From Azadirachta indica (lineage: Eukaryota > Streptophyta > Magnoliopsida > Sapindales > Meliaceae), in contig CM040444.1 in assembly GCA_022749755.1 (NCBI GenBank), positions 7,939,009 through 8,003,008 of the forward strand: a stretch of DNA of 64,000 bases, written 5' to 3'. Positions 21,981 through 34,638 of this stretch are shown here, piece by piece. A program made the translations under genes and the position numbers. The notes under the pieces were generated by a model. It worked only from the letters and a program-made list of their open reading frames with translations, did not search any database and had not been told where the DNA came from. Every line of letters starts with the position of its first letter. Position 1 is the first letter of the stretch.

Positions 21981-24103
21981 TTAAAAGGTGGAAAATGGGC
22001 CTGGCCAATTTGGCTCAGCCCGACCCCTGAAATTGAAGATCAAGCGAGTTGAAGTGCCGAGTCGGTCTAAGCATGCATATTAGTCATGACTGGCCTAGCC
22101 GAGTTAGCTTCACAAATTTTGAGTTCTGTATGGCCCATGAAGCCCAGGCAGTTTAGGGCTCGTGCTTGGGTTAGGCCATTTTGACTTTACAAAATTATTT
22201 TAAAAATTTTGCAATAGAAGGAATCAATAACGAGGCCACTAACACTCGTTTGTAAAACTTGTATAAATAAACAATATTTAACAAATAGCACATTTTTAAT
22301 TTATATTATTAAAATTAAAATATTATATTGATAAAAAAAATTAATTTTATAATTTAAGATGATTCAAATTTTATAATTATAACTATTATTGTCATTAATA
22401 AAACCATAAAAATAAGAAATCATCAAAGTAATTTATATTTATGAAAAATGTTGTCAATTATAATAGACAACAAGTGACTATAAGGGAAAAGAAAAAGTGG
22501 TGAGGGCGACTCATGTCATTTATAAATTTAATATTTAAAAATTTATATAATAATTTAATTCTATAATGGTCTCTATTAAACTTAAAATAAATTTCAAAAA
22601 AATATTAAATTTATTAATTGGAATACATATTTAAAGTATTTAACAAAAATTTAGCTTTTACTAATTCACATATCATCAAAAAATAATATAATAAAAATAA
22701 ATATTTGATTTCTTCATAAAATAATTGATGAAAATAAAATAATTTATAACAATCACCAATTATTAATAATTGCAATTAAAATATATAATTTAATATTATA
22801 ATAATCAATGAATCATTATAATCACATAAATACATAAATACTTCAATGTAAATTTTTAAACCAAAAAAAATTTTAAATTTCAATTTCATATTTCAAATTT
22901 CAAAATCAAATTATAAATTTCAAAATCGAAACCCACTGTTGTAGTTTTTTTACTGTTGGGTTGGATTTTGGTCCTTTTGGATTGCAAAAAAAAAAAATAT
23001 TATTATAATTTTTTAATGTAGTCAATTAAGTCTTTCATAATTATTTACAAATTTTTAATTTAATTAATTTTATAATTTTTTTTAAATTTATTTTCTAATA
23101 AAGAAATTTGCTAAAATCATAAAAAACTAACAAAATTAAACAATTTTTAATAATTAAAAAATAAGTTTTGACAAAATAAAATAATAAATTTATGTCAAAT
23201 AAAATAATCAATTTGTAATTAATGGATTAATTTATTACAATATAGTATCATAAGATTAACATAACAAAGAATTTCTTTTTCTTTTTAGATTTCATTTTCT
23301 TATTTATCGAATAAAATATTTTTCTGTAAAATTATTGAAAATGAAAAATTGTAAGATTTATTTAATATATTGTCTCTAACCTTATCATAATTTACTATTA
23401 CATTTATTTAATTTTTTTTTTTATATAGCTTAATAGAGAAATTACAGTAAATGTATCAATTAAATTTGATATTTGTTCTAACAAAATTTTTATTACTGAC
23501 AATATTTTATATAAATTATTTTATTATCTCAATCAAATTGATGATTGTTATCAATTATCTTTTTTTAACAGTTAATTTATGAAAAATAAATATTTATTAG
23601 AATTTAAAAATTATGATATTAAAATATAATAATTGTCCTTTCAAATAATTATAATAAAATTATATTTAAATTATTTGTTAAAGATAAAATAATGGTTAAA
23701 TTATACAGTTATTTTGTATCAATAATAACAATTCAAAGATAGTGTATTTAGTAAATTTACTAAATATTCATTTGCAATTAAATGTGTTGTGTTTATAAAT
23801 TTTGATAAGTAATTGGAGTTGGTTCATTGGTAAGGTTGTTGTTTGTGTTTTCTTGATCATGATTTTAAGATGCAACAAATATAAAATTTTTTTAATTAAA
23901 AGTCAAACTCGGCCAACCCAGCACGAGCTTGTGGGCTAGCATGACCCATCACATGCTCGTATTAAGCTTAGCATCATGTGCTTGACACCTTAGGCTAACC
24001 TAACCTGACCATCGTGTTGCGCTGAGTTAGGTCAACACTGTTCACAGGTGAAGCTCGTGCCGAATCGAATCAGTCCAGCCAATTTGCCACCTTTATCCCT
24101 ACT
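21981..24103. mobile_element. Non-autonomous hAT-like element, segment A
   Basis: The left end reads 'ggtggaaaatgggcctggcc' (21987) and the right end, on the minus strand, 'ggtggcaaattggctggact' (from 24091): an imperfect ~20-bp terminal inverted repeat resembling the 'ggtggcaaa.ggg' ends of plant hAT elements. GC-rich subterminal zones (22000-22180 and 23900-24090) surround an AT-rich core with no transposase frame. An 8-bp target duplication was not identified. Related copies: segment C (to about 45925, left part inverted) and E (63213 to beyond the window). Confidence 0.45.
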
Positions 24104-24580
24104 AATATAACATGTTGTAAATAATGTTTTAGTGGAAACTAACTTGTCAAGTATGAGAAACTTACATTATATTTTATTATTTTACAAAGTTAAGATATTA
24201 AAATAATTATATTCTATTAGGTCAAACTGATGGAAGTTAAGTTTAAGGAAGTATCTTCCTATTTCCTCAAAGTTAAGTGAGATTGTCCTTTTACTCAAAG
24301 CTCAAGGTATCTTTCTAATGGTTTTCAGTAACAACTCATAAGTGTCTAGGATACTCTATAAACTCAAGGACATATAGTGTTTTCCAAGAGTTTGGGGGAA
24401 AAATAGGAATATTCCTTATTTTATAATTTATGACAATTAATCTAAATAGAATAATATTATTTGAATAGAAAGAAAATTAAATATACCGTGAAAGACTTCA
24501 GATTAATGTGTAGATTATTTTGTAAATTTTAATAATTTATTTACCTAGAAGAGTACTATTTTATGTTTGAAAAAAAATTA
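24104..24580. other. Segment-end spacer shared by A and C
   Basis: Shared with 45925-46370. Contains a conserved 'gatggaagttaagtttaagg' block and 'ccaagagtttgggggaaaaa'. Open frames here differ between the copies and contain stops in A, so I do not call a gene. Confidence 0.4.
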
Positions 24581-24589
24581 AAATACCAA

Positions 24590-25865
24590 AGGGTCTTGCT
24601 AAGGATGCTATACCCCACATAGCTAACAAGACTGAGACTATATTATAAATCTTGAATCCCTTAACTGAGCATATGTATTTTGAGTTGTAAAATCCTGAAA
24701 ACAAAATAGCGATGAGTTGTTAGTCCAAAACAGATAATATCTTCTCGATATTGGGTCGAAACTGTTACATTACTTATCATATCCTACATCGTTAATAAGA
24801 GTGAGATTAGACTAAAATATAAGCTTTTGGTTTGCTTAATTGACATTGTGTGCCCAAAGCAGACAATATCTACTCTGTTTTGGGCCGAATTGTTATATTT
24901 GATATCAAAGCCAATTCGCGTAAAATAGAACTGAGTTATAGACTTTGGGTCTACTTAATTGAGCAAACGGGTTTTGGGTTGTAAAGTTGGATAACAAACT
25001 AGCCAAGATAAGTTGTGTGCCTAAAACAAATAGTATCTACCTAGTTTTGGGCGGAGTTGTTACATTTGGCATTGGTGCTAGATTCGTGACTCAATGTGTA
25101 GATGTTCAATTTTGTAATAAGTGATTTACTGTTTGGCTTCTTTACGAGAACACGAGGTCCCAAAAGAGGGAAGATTGTCACATTGAACATTGCTAGTGAA
25201 AGTGAGGCTGGATTAAGTTATAAGCTTAGGGTCCCCTTAACTAAACAGACATGTTTTGGATTATAAAACCTGAAAATAAACTCGTGAAAGATTTTGTGTT
25301 TATTATGAACACTATCTACTCGGTTTTGGGCTTGAGCTATCATATTTAGCATTAGAGTAGGCATGACCCGATGTGTGGATGTTTTGGTCTGTGATAAGTG
25401 ATTGTTCTACTATTTGGCCCCTCATAAGTAGGCAAAGTCTAAAAAGGGAAGGATTGTAACATCTCATATCACTAGTGATAGCAAGACCTAGAATAGGTTA
25501 GAAGCCTTGAGTCCCCTTAATTGTGCGGATGCATTTTGGGTTGTAAAATCTAAAAGTAAACTTATAATGGGTTGTGTGCTCAAAGTAGACAATATCTATT
25601 CAATTTTGTAGTTGAGTTATTACATCTGGCATTAGAGCAGGCTTGTAACTTAATTTATGGATTGCCTACTGTTTGGCCCCTTTAAGGTTCTAAAAAGAGA
25701 AAATTATTATATTCCACATTATTAACGAGAGTGAGACTAGATTGAGTTTCCCTATAACTAAGCATATGCATTTTTAGTTGTATAGTCAGAAAACAAAACC
25801 CATGATGGGTTGTGTATACAAAGTGAATAATATCCACTCAGTTTGAGCCTCAATTATTACATAGG
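24590..25865. repeat. Degenerate tandem array of ~260-300 bp repeats, segment B
   Basis: Same family as 13545-14590. Unit starts can be seen near 24612, 24778, 25176, 25455 and 25705, each with 'gtgagact..att', 'ccccttaact', 'ttgggttgtaaa' and 'gacaatatctactc' phrases. Upstream of RALF-like copy B. Confidence 0.65.
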
Positions 25866-25869
25866 ATTA

Positions 25870-26850
25870 CGAGTGGATACAATCTGCTTCAGTAAAATTT
25901 TGAGTTTTACATTTTCAAAACTGGAACTGAACTGAATATCAATAGGAATCAAACTGGATCTGGTTTTAGTTTTTTACTTTTCTATTTTATATATGAACTT
26001 TCCAAAATAACGTCGTTTTAATGCTACATTCCCAAAAAGATGGCATTTATGTGGTAAAATATAAAAAAAAATAATATTTTTGAATCTGGTTCAAGTTATT
26101 CGCATCATAATTGAAATTAGATAAAAAATTTTAAGTTTTTAAAAAATATAACATTCTCTAGACCGAATAAAACTAAAACGGAACCCAACCCGTCATTTCC
26201 AATCTGGTTTGATTTAGTTTTTTGGATTTCGATTTCTTTTTTCGGTCCTACACAGGGTGAATAATATTATTTTATAAATAATTTTAATAAATAATTAACA
26301 TAAAAATATTACAAATAAAACTTAAATTGTTTTATGAACTGATAAACTTGTAGTATAAAACAGATTTATTAATTAAATAAAAATACTACTACACACACAA
26401 CCTTTTTACCCAAACTACAATATATAAGATATTGTGGCATGATTATTTGGGTTTAATTAAAATAAACTGTCAATCCAATTAATAACATAAAAAAATATAT
26501 AAACAATATGATAGTTAAACAATAACGCAATATTAGTTTGCATTCGGTAGTAATTCTATTTCACTATAATTGATTATTTTATATCTTATTTTTACTATCA
26601 TAATTACATAATAATCTCTCGTGAAGTAAGATCCTCTAAGTGACCTTAACCAAAATTTTTTATATAATTGAATCCTAGTACCCACTACCCACAATCTGAA
26701 CCCAAATCGGTGTACGTTACTTTAAAAAATTAAAATAAAAAATAGAAGGAACCGAGCCCTTGTACCTTGAGTGCCTGGTCATTGTTGAGGATCAACAGTT
26801 ACCAAACACGTATAAATCACATATTGCTTGCCAAAAGCTATAAACAGTGA
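25870..26850. other. AT-rich upstream flank of RALF-like copy B
   Basis: No gene. Homologous to 49780-50700 upstream of copy D almost base for base, and more distantly to the flanks of A, C and E. B and D carry an insertion relative to A ('cccacaatctgaacccaaatcgg...' near 26690-26810). Confidence 0.5.
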
Positions 26851-27010
26851 CATTTGTATAAACATTTTGAAAATACATACATTTGGCAGCATATTAGTCC
26901 GCAATAACTAAGCTTAGCTACCCCAAATATTTGTAAACAATCATTCAACTGGAACTAGTTGTCGGTGGTTAGCACAATTTCGTGCCACACACACAACACA
27001 ACACACCTTC

Positions 27011-27136
27011 ATGTAAATGGGAACTCCTGTTGTTGTCTCTCTTCTTCCTTATAAAGTACATACCCAAGTGAGAAGACCAAAAAAAAAAAAAAAAAAAAAA
27101 CTATGGGATTTAGGTTTTCTCTGCGACCTTTGGTGA
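27011..27136 (+). promoter_or_regulatory. Upstream start codons in the leader of RALF-like copy B
   Basis: ATGTAA at 27011-27016 is a minimal start-stop frame. The next ATG, at 27017, opens a frame that stays open across the 22-base poly(A) tract (27079-27100) and the main ATG (27103), out of frame, until TGA at 27134-27136. Copies A, C, D and E keep the second ATG. Such overlapping frames commonly reduce translation of the main product; whether they do so here is unknown. Confidence 0.45.
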
Positions 27137-27486
27137 TGATATTCTTACTGATCAACAGTACAACAATAACTCACTGCAAACCCTCCAGCAACAACATCGC
27201 TATCGCTTCTCCTCTGTGCAACGGTGGCGATTGCGGACATGAATGTATGATACCTGAGGAAGAAGAAGAAGAAGAGATAAAAGTCTTAATGGATTCAGCA
27301 CTTAGCAGCGGCTTGACTGCGATAAGCTACAACTCTGTGACTCTGCGAACAAACAATCGTGGACGTCCAGTTATTAACTGCGGCCGATATAAGCCAAAAA
27401 ATAGTTGCCTTCCGAAACTAAACCGTGCTCCGAAACCTGAAAAGTGTGGCGGAATATACAACTTCAACCGTCGGTGCTACCCGTGA
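27103..27486 (+). CDS. RALF-like secreted cysteine-rich peptide precursor, copy B (intact)
   Basis: 127 codons, single exon, the second intact paralogue. Signal peptide residues 1-25 (MGFRFSLRPLVMIFLLINST...), then 'CNGGDCGHEC', an acidic run of seven glutamates, 'LMDSALSSGL' and the basic C-terminal region 'INC'...'RRCYP'. The last ~60 residues are nearly identical to copy A (S for N in 'AISYNS'), with the same C-x8-C-x12-C-x9-C spacing. Unlike A, the propeptide has an extra cysteine (GGDC for GGYS), giving an odd number there. The glutamate run is shorter because of a (GAA)n length difference. A near-identical copy at 50965 is broken. Role inferred as for A: an apoplastic signalling peptide of the RALF type, with a divergent disulfide layout. 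Confidence 0.7.
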   Translation: MGFRFSLRPLVMIFLLINSTTITHCKPSSNNIAIASPLCNGGDCGHECMIPEEEEEEEIKVLMDSALSSGLTAISYNSVTLRTNNRGRPVINCGRYKPKNSCLPKLNRAPKPEKCGGIYNFNRRCYP

Positions 27487-28096
27487 AGTGAGTGAGTAGG
27501 TGGAAGAAGTAGTTGAATTTGTTACGGTAGAGTAATAATGAAATAATTTGTATTTTTTTTAAGTTGAATATTAGAGATATTCTCTCATTTTAATTTTCAA
27601 TAGCCTATTTAGTGTGGATTATTGCAGTGGCCTAGCTCGAAAAATTAAAATTGAAATTAAACATTGTTTTATTATTTGAGTTTTTTATAGAAGAAATTAT
27701 TTTATGATTTGAATTTTTTTTTTTTTATATTTTCATTGTTTATTTTTACACCCCATCATGAGAAAGCCCATTTCACCTTGGATGATTCCAAATCTGTAGT
27801 TCAGAGTTTTTTCTTTTATTTTTGGCATTTCATTTGAAAGTAATTAAGGTTCCGTAATCAAATGATAGATACGAGTCATTCTAATTCATACATCCTTCAA
27901 GTGGATAATAATATTTGCATTATTAAATTTTGTGAAAATAATAAGTTGATATAGTTTTATAACTTTTACAATTTGGTCTCTAATATAATCCTTCATACTA
28001 ACAGACTAAAATGTTAATATTAAAAAATTATTTTAAAAATTTTTATTTTATAAACATTTAGGGACTAAAACATTATCCAAACGGAAAACATTTCAT
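27487..28096. other. 3' flank of RALF-like copy B
   Basis: Contains the conserved 3' UTR block ('gtagagtaataatgaaataatttg' near 27523-27550) and then AT-rich sequence shared with all other segments. No further gene. Confidence 0.5.
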
Positions 28097-30255
28097 TTAA
28101 AACCATATGTATGCATGCACATATGCATAATTTATGCGCAAAATAACCATCATATGCTTACCTTCTCTCAGTGTGCAGCTTTCTGTACTGAAATCTGATT
28201 TACTGGGTGTTAGGACTCACTCTCTAGTCAACATATTATTAGAAAAGAGATTACCACCGTACTCACCCTCGTTAGCAGCGTCGAGGGACGCAAGCAACTC
28301 TTTGATGTACGATCCCACTAACTCAATCGCCGATGGCTCTAACGTACAGACACATTAGATGGCTATAGCAAAACAATGGAACGACATCCATCACATAAAA
28401 TTGACAAAATAAATAAATTTTCAAACAAGAAAATGAACTTCATTTTCTTACATGTGCATATCGTTAAATAATTTCTTTTTTACTAAATCAATTTTCATAT
28501 TTTTCTTCTTTGACCTCTAGCTGACAATTCGGGGCAATTTACAATTCACTATCTACCCAAACGTACGATTGACAGATGAAATTGCCTCATAAATCCATAT
28601 TTGTAACAATAATGTAAATTTTTACTTAGCAATAATATGATTATTAAGTGAAACATTATATGGTCCATATAAACAAATAATAGGGCCACGTACCTAGAAA
28701 GCAATGCTCAGACCTTTGAGATTATATGTACACTTCGAGTTTTCTTCATTGTCAACCATACTCAGCAAAAGGTCCTCCTATGATTCAGCGCAAAGATTGG
28801 AACGCAAAGCACTAAATAGCAGTACCTTAAGGATATTGGTTGAATTCATCCAAATTATCTCGTATCCATAACAATCATACATCTACATAACTATGGTGGA
28901 CGCTCTTAAATATAACATGCTTTATCAGAAAAAAAAAATAACGATAACTTCACTCTATCATAATCATTAATTTGAGAAAATTTGAAGTTCTTGTAAACTG
29001 TGGTTAATTGAGATAATTTAATATTACATGCCACTAAAATATTGAACCCTTAAACGATTGCTCCCCCTAACTACCATAAATGGATAATAGCCAAATATTA
29101 GGCTTGTGATAAGCCCAAACTCAACTTGAGAAAAACGAACACATCAACCACCCGCAAGAACCCAAATTTTGTCACGGGCACCTGATGCGTATGTCTCATG
29201 TAGGAACACATAATGGGTTAGGTTGCTAGAGAAGGAGAGGTCATTAAGGTCTATAAAATGTCTCATACACGTTTCTCTAAAAGACTCAACCTGTTTAGGG
29301 GTGAGCTTCTCCCAAATCGTGTCCATCATTTGTAGTTTAGGTAGTGATGTGGGAACGCCATGAAAGTGATCGGTGGAATTAATCTTTAGTCTCCTAATTG
29401 GCTTCACCATTTCCTTTTATCCGAAAAAATTAAATTAAATATATTAACTATAACATTGATGCTAAAATATAACACAATCGTAATGTAACAATTCATGCAT
29501 TAAACACAAGGTAAATTCATTCACTATTTTATTCATTTTTATATATATTAATAAATTATTACAAAAATTTTATAAGAAAATAACAAGAGAATAATATAAA
29601 TATTTTTATTATTATTATTATCAATCAATCATTATTATTACTTTTATTTTATTATTATTATTACATCTCATATTATTATTATTACTAAACATATTATTAT
29701 TAGTTATTACGATTAGTATTATTAATTAATAATTTCATATATTATTATTTATTATTTTATTATTATTTTATATATATTTTTATTATATATCTATATGTAT
29801 GTATGTATATTTTTGGTAAAAGGAGCCCATAAAAGGACTCTTTTTGGGAAGCAAAAGGACTCAAAATGGGTTTTGACACTTCTCGAAAATTGGTACAATT
29901 TTTGGCAAGTTGTCCTGAAACGAAAGTTGGGTTTCTTCTAGCAAAATCAACATAATATTCCACAAGATCTTCATTTTTTGGCCAAAATTTCTTCACATTC
30001 CAACTAAATAGATTCACATTGTTAATAACCAACAAAAATCATTCTAAAAGAAACTCTTTCATTCATTTTGTGTTGAAAAAATAAAAACAAAATCATAAAA
30101 AAACTTACCAATCAGAAATATCTTCCTTTCGCCGTCGTAAGCTAGAATAAGCTCCTTCTTGCACAATTTATCTTGCAGTCGTCGTCTCCATTGTTGATGC
30201 CACTACTATTGAAGGAGGGATGAGGGTTTGATTTGGTAAAAAGAGTAGGGAGGTT
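28097..30255 (-). pseudogene. DUF1985/Ulp1-type gene remnant, segment B, left (minus) copy
   Basis: Minus-strand exons as in segment A. The first exon is 30109-30191, ending at a GTAAGT donor, with an in-frame stop. The second (~29815-30025) reads 'VINNVNLFSWNVKKFWPKNE' and 'VDFARRNPTFVSGQLAKN'. The DUF1985 exon (~29000-29410) reads 'KLTPKQVESFRETCMRHFID' and 'LSFSSNLTHYVFLHETYASG'. The last visible exon (~28165-28360) is shortened compared with A. Interrupted by frameshifts, so not functional. It forms the left arm of a head-to-head pair with 30395-32590. Confidence 0.65.
29590..29775. repeat. (TTA)n tract in the intron of the left DUF1985 remnant, segment B
   Basis: Runs of TTA/ATT triplets, ~185 bp, between the second and third exons of the minus-strand remnant. 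Nearly identical to 53465-53645. Confidence 0.75.
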
Positions 30256-30394
30256 TTTTGAAATAGCCTTAAATTTTTTATAGTTTACATAAATAATTTC
30301 TTGGAAAAAAATTTTACCAACTTAATTTAAAATGTATTTTTTGAACAAAAATGTCCTCGATAGCCCATTTAAGACTTTTTTTTTTCACAAAACT
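30256..30394. other. Spacer between the two divergent DUF1985 remnants, segment B
   Basis: About 140 bp, AT-rich, separating the 5' ends of two opposite-strand copies. If either copy were transcribed, the promoter would be expected here or in the flanking arms. No TATA motif can be assigned with confidence. Confidence 0.4.
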
Positions 30395-32590
30395 TCATTT
30401 TTTTTACTTTACTCTTTTTTACCAAACCAAACTCTCACCTCTGAAAATTTTCACCTCTTCTTCAACAATGGCAGCGTCAAACGTAGAATTGGCTATTGCA
30501 AGACAAATTGTGCGAGGAGGAGTTTATTTTAACTTGACGATGGTGAACAGAAGATATTTCCAATTGGTAAGTTTTTATAGTTTTATTTGCATTTTTTCAA
30601 GACAAAATGAATGAAGGAATATTTTTAGTATGATTTTTGTTAGGTATTAACGATGTAAATGTATTTTATTGGAATGTGAGTAAATTTTGAACGAAAAATG
30701 AATATTTTGTGGAACATGATGTCAATTCTCCTAGAAGAAACCCAACTTTCTTTACGGGACAACTTGCCAAAAATTGAACCAATTTTTGGGAAGCATCAGG
30801 ACCCAAAAATGGTTCCCTTTATAGGCCTCCTTTACCAAAAAATATATATATATATATAAAATAATTAATAAAATAATAATAATATATGAAGTTATATATT
30901 AATAATAGTAATAATAATTAATAATAAATAATTAATATAATAATAATATGAGATGTAATAATAATAATTGAATAATAACAATAAAAAATAATAATAGTAA
31001 TAATAATTATTAATTAATAATAATTAATAATAAAATAATAATGGTAACAATAATAATTAATTTTAATAATAAAATAAAAGTAATCATAATTGATTCATAA
31101 TAATAATAAAACTATTTATATTATTATCTTGTTATTTTCTTATAAAATTGTTGTAATAATTTATTAATATATATAAAAATGAATAAAATCATGATTGAAT
31201 TTACATTGTGTTTAGTGCATGCATTGTTACATTGCGATTGTGTTATATTTTAGCATCAATACTATTGTTCATCTATTTAATTTAATTTTTTTAGGTAAAA
31301 AGAAATGGCCAAGCCAATTAAGAGAGATTAATTCCATCTATCACTTCTACTGCGTTCTCACATCATTGTCTAAACTACAACTATTGGACACGATTCGGGG
31401 AAGCTCACCCCTAGACAAGCTAAGCTTTTTAGAGAGATGTGTATGAAACATTTTGTAAACCTTAATGACCTTCGATTCTCCAGCAACTTGACCCATTATA
31501 TGTTATTGCATGAAGCATACGCACCGATTGCCGGTGATGAATGTGGTTTCTGGTGGATGGTCGACGTATTCATTTTTCTTAGGTCAAGTTTGGGCTTATC
31601 ACAGGCCTAAGATTTGGTTGTTATCCATCTAAGATTGTTAGGAGAAGCAATCATTTAAGGGTCTAATATTTTGGTGGTGACTATAACAATAAATTGTCTC
31701 AGTTAACCATGATCTACAAGAACTTCAATTTTTTACAGATTGATGATTATGATACTGTGAATTTATCATTGTTTTTTCTTATAGAGAATATTATATTCAA
31801 GAGGATGCAGATACATGGTTGTTATGAATACTAATTGATTTAGATAAATTCAACCAATATTCTTGGGGTACTGTTGTTTGGCGCTTTACGATCTAGTTTT
31901 CGCGTGGAATCATGGAAGATTTTGGAGTAGGGTTGATAACAAAGAAAACTCAAAGTGTACATATAATCTAAATGTTTGAGCATTGCTTTCTAGGTACGTG
32001 GCACTATTATTTGTTTATACAGATCATATAATGTTTTGCTTAATGTTCATATTATTATAAAGTGACAATTTACATTATTATTATATATATGGATTTATGA
32101 GGTAATTTCATCTACTGATCATACGTTTAGGCAGGTAGTGAATAATAGAATATGCCGAATTGTCAGTTGGAGGTTAAAGAAAAAAAAATTGACAGTGGAT
32201 TTAGTAAAGAAGAAATTATCTAACAATGCAAATGTACGAAAATAAAGTTCATTTTCTTATTTGAAAATTTATTTATTTTGTCAATTTTATGTGATGGATG
32301 TGGTTCCATTATTTTGTTATAATCACTCTATGTTGTCTGTATGTTAGAGTTAGTAGACCTGTATATCAAAGAGTTGCTTGCATCCCTCGACGCTGTCAGC
32401 GAGAGTGAGTACATTGGTAATCTCTTTTCTGATAACATGCTGACTAGCACACGCACTAACAGTGAGGATGAGTCTAAACACACAGTGAATCAAGATCTAG
32501 TGCAAAAAGCTGCACATCTAGAGAAGGTAAGCATATGATGGTTAGTTTGCACATAAATTATATACATGCATATGCATGCATACGGTTCTA
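30395..32590 (+). pseudogene. DUF1985/Ulp1-type gene remnant, segment B, right (plus) copy
   Basis: Plus-strand paralogue of the left copy. Exon 1, 30468-30566, encodes 33 codons (MAASNVELAIARQIVRGGVY...) and ends at GTAAGT. A second exon starts after TTAG at 30643 and has a stop in 'SKF*'. A (TTA)n-like intron follows at 30840-31130. The DUF1985 exon starts near 31296 ('KKKWPSQLREINSIYHFYCV') but one G is missing near 31400 compared with 55264, shifting the frame before 'RQAKLFREMCMKHF'. A last exon near 32341-32526 reads 'YIKELLASLDAVSESEYIGN' and ends at GTAAGC. Protein similarity to the left copy looks like ~70 percent by eye, so this is a separate paralogue and not a fresh copy. Confidence 0.65.
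30840..31130. repeat. (TAA)n tract in the intron of the right DUF1985 remnant, segment B
   Basis: TAA/AAT triplets after a (TA)n run, ~290 bp, the same intron as the TTA tracts but read on the opposite strand. Matches 54700-54980. Confidence 0.75.
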
Positions 32591-32603
32591 AGGCATAAGC
32601 GAA

Positions 32604-34472
32604 TTAGTCTGCCAATTGAAAAGAGACGGTTGTCACTTTAGCTTCACCAAGACCCAATTTCCTAAAAATAGACAAAGGCATTAGATTAATACTTGCACCC
32701 AAATCACATACTGCTTTTTCAAAATAACAATCTTCAATAGTGTATGGGATGGTGAAACTCCCTTGATCCTTCAATTTTGGAGGCAACTTGTTTTCCAAAA
32801 TTGCATTGCATTCTTCCATTAACATCACCATCTCATTCAACTCCAATTTTTTTTTGTTGGATAATATCCCTTTCATGAACTTTGCATAGCTCGGTATTTT
32901 GCTGAAGTGCCTCTGCAAAAGGGATATTAATGTGCAGCTTTTTGAAAACATCAATAAACTTAGATAATTGCTTATCTAACTTATTCTTCCAAAGACATTG
33001 AGGAAACGGGATTAAGGCACATATGGTGGAGGTGACAAAGCTTTTTTTTTAGGAGCTGATGCTTCTTATAGTGACTTTGAAGAGTTTGTTTCTTTAAAGG
33101 TATTAATGGTGCCTTCAATTTGCTCTTCACCAACAACGTCCTCTATTTCTACTTGGTTTGACATTGAAGTTTCAGGTTATTCCTTTGTTTGTGCTTTCGA
33201 TTTACCTTGTGGTTCTTCAAGTTACTTGCCACTTCTAAGTGTAATGGCTTTCACTTGCTCCTTGCGATTTGTTTTGGTATTACTTAGCAATGATCATTGC
33301 TGCCTTTCTGTCATCATACTTGCAAGTTGCCCTACTTACACCTCTAAATTTCAAATAGAAGCTGCTTGATTTTGTAAAGTTGTTTTAGTCTTTATCCTAA
33401 ACTTGGAAGTGTTCATGGTAAGTTGTGCAAAAGCATCTTCTAAGTTCACCTTCTTCTGTTGAAGTTGAAATTTGAAAAGTAGTTGCATGATATTTTGATC
33501 ATTTCTCCAAGACAAGTTAGAATGATTCTGCCACCCTTGATTATAAGTGTTGGAGTACGGATTGTTCTACTATTGATTATAGTTCCCAACATATAAAACT
33601 TGTTCAGAGGATGACGGAGCTAATGGATTACCAACTTGACAATCAGTGCTTGGGTGATTACCACTACATAACTCACAAACCATCTGAGGAATTTGGATGA
33701 AATTTGCTGTCATAACTCCCAGTTGCTTGGTTAGTGTGGTCAGCTGAGCAGTAAGTGCAGTAATGTTGTCTACTTCATGAATTCCCAAGATCTTCTTCGA
33801 TGTTAAATGTTTTGTGGGCCATTGATAAGCATTAATGGCCATCTCTTCTAACAAGTCATAGGCTTCATCAATCATTTTCCCCATTAGAACACTTCCAGCT
33901 GCTGCATCAATAAGTGTTCGATTCGAACCACCTAACCCGTTATAGAAAGTTTGCACTTGAAGCCATTTTGGTTACCCATGGTATGGGCATCTTCTCACCA
34001 ATTCCTTGTACCTTTCCCAAACTTCATATAATGACTCCATCTCATGCTAGGTGAAAGTGGTGATATCATTTCTCAGCTTTGCTATCTTTGCTAGCGGAAA
34101 GAATTTTGCCAAGAATTTTTGCGCCAAATCATCCCAAGTGGTGAAGTGAACTCAACCAACTCTTCGGCTTGTCCCTTAGTAAGAACAGAAATAAAATCAG
34201 TTTTACTGCATCCTTCGACACGCCATTATGTCTGAAAGTGTCACAAATTTCTAGGAAATTTACAATATGGGCATTCGGATCTTCATGAGCTAATCCACTG
34301 AACTGAACTGGAGTTTAGATCATTTGAATGATGGCTGGCTTGATCACAAAATTGTTCGCTTGAATAGCGGTCTTCTAATGCTAGTCGAAGCTCTATTAAC
34401 TGTTGGAATAGCATATTCCCTCACAACTCATTGATTGCCGGCTCCAACATTATCTCCAAAATTTTGTTTCAT
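32604..34472 (-). pseudogene. Gag-protease region of the truncated retrotransposon copy
   Basis: Better preserved than the copy at 9690-11852. From the ATG at 34472 the gag domain is broken, but a frame at 33570-33956 runs from 'MQTFYNGLGGSNRTLIDAAA' through the zinc knuckle 'CELCSGNHPSTDC' (C-x2-C-x3-H-x4-C). A protease N-terminal frame (32604-32954) runs from 'PSYAKFMKGILSNKKKLE' to 'CDLGASINLMPLSIFRKLGL', where D of DLGAS is the catalytic aspartate of retropepsins. It is cut off soon after this motif. Gag packages element RNA and the protease matures it; neither can work here. Confidence 0.8.
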
Positions 34473-34614
34473 GGTGCTAATTTTTGGCAGGCTTGACATT
34501 TGTCTCTTCTTGCTTTTCTAATCCACCAAAGGAAACACGTAAAATAAAAACTAAAACTAAAACTTCAAAGTAAACTCAAAATTAATCCAAATCGATATTA
34601 AAAGAACTTAACAT

Positions 34615-34632
34615 TCCCCGACAATGGTGCCA
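34615..34632 (-). other. Primer binding site of the truncated copy
   Basis: The minus strand reads TGGCACCATTGTCGGGGA, six bases inside the LTR edge. It is closer to the tRNA-Asp complement than the copy at 11995-12012, with three transitions from TGGCGCCGTTGCCGGGGA. Confidence 0.7.
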
Positions 34633-34638
34633 AAAACT

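Noticed and set aside
26857..26862. Loss of promoter in copies B and D because the TATATATATA element is degraded
   Set aside because: A separate TATAAA is present in all copies, so a claim of promoter loss is not supported.
28134..28358. Plus-strand 74-codon frame, identical at 51994-52218
   Set aside because: Identity reflects the B-D duplication; the frame is antisense to a DUF1985-remnant exon and is not conserved in A, C or E.
33106..33369. Plus-strand 87-codon frame with a membrane-like composition
   Set aside because: Antisense shadow of the gag region of the truncated retrotransposon.
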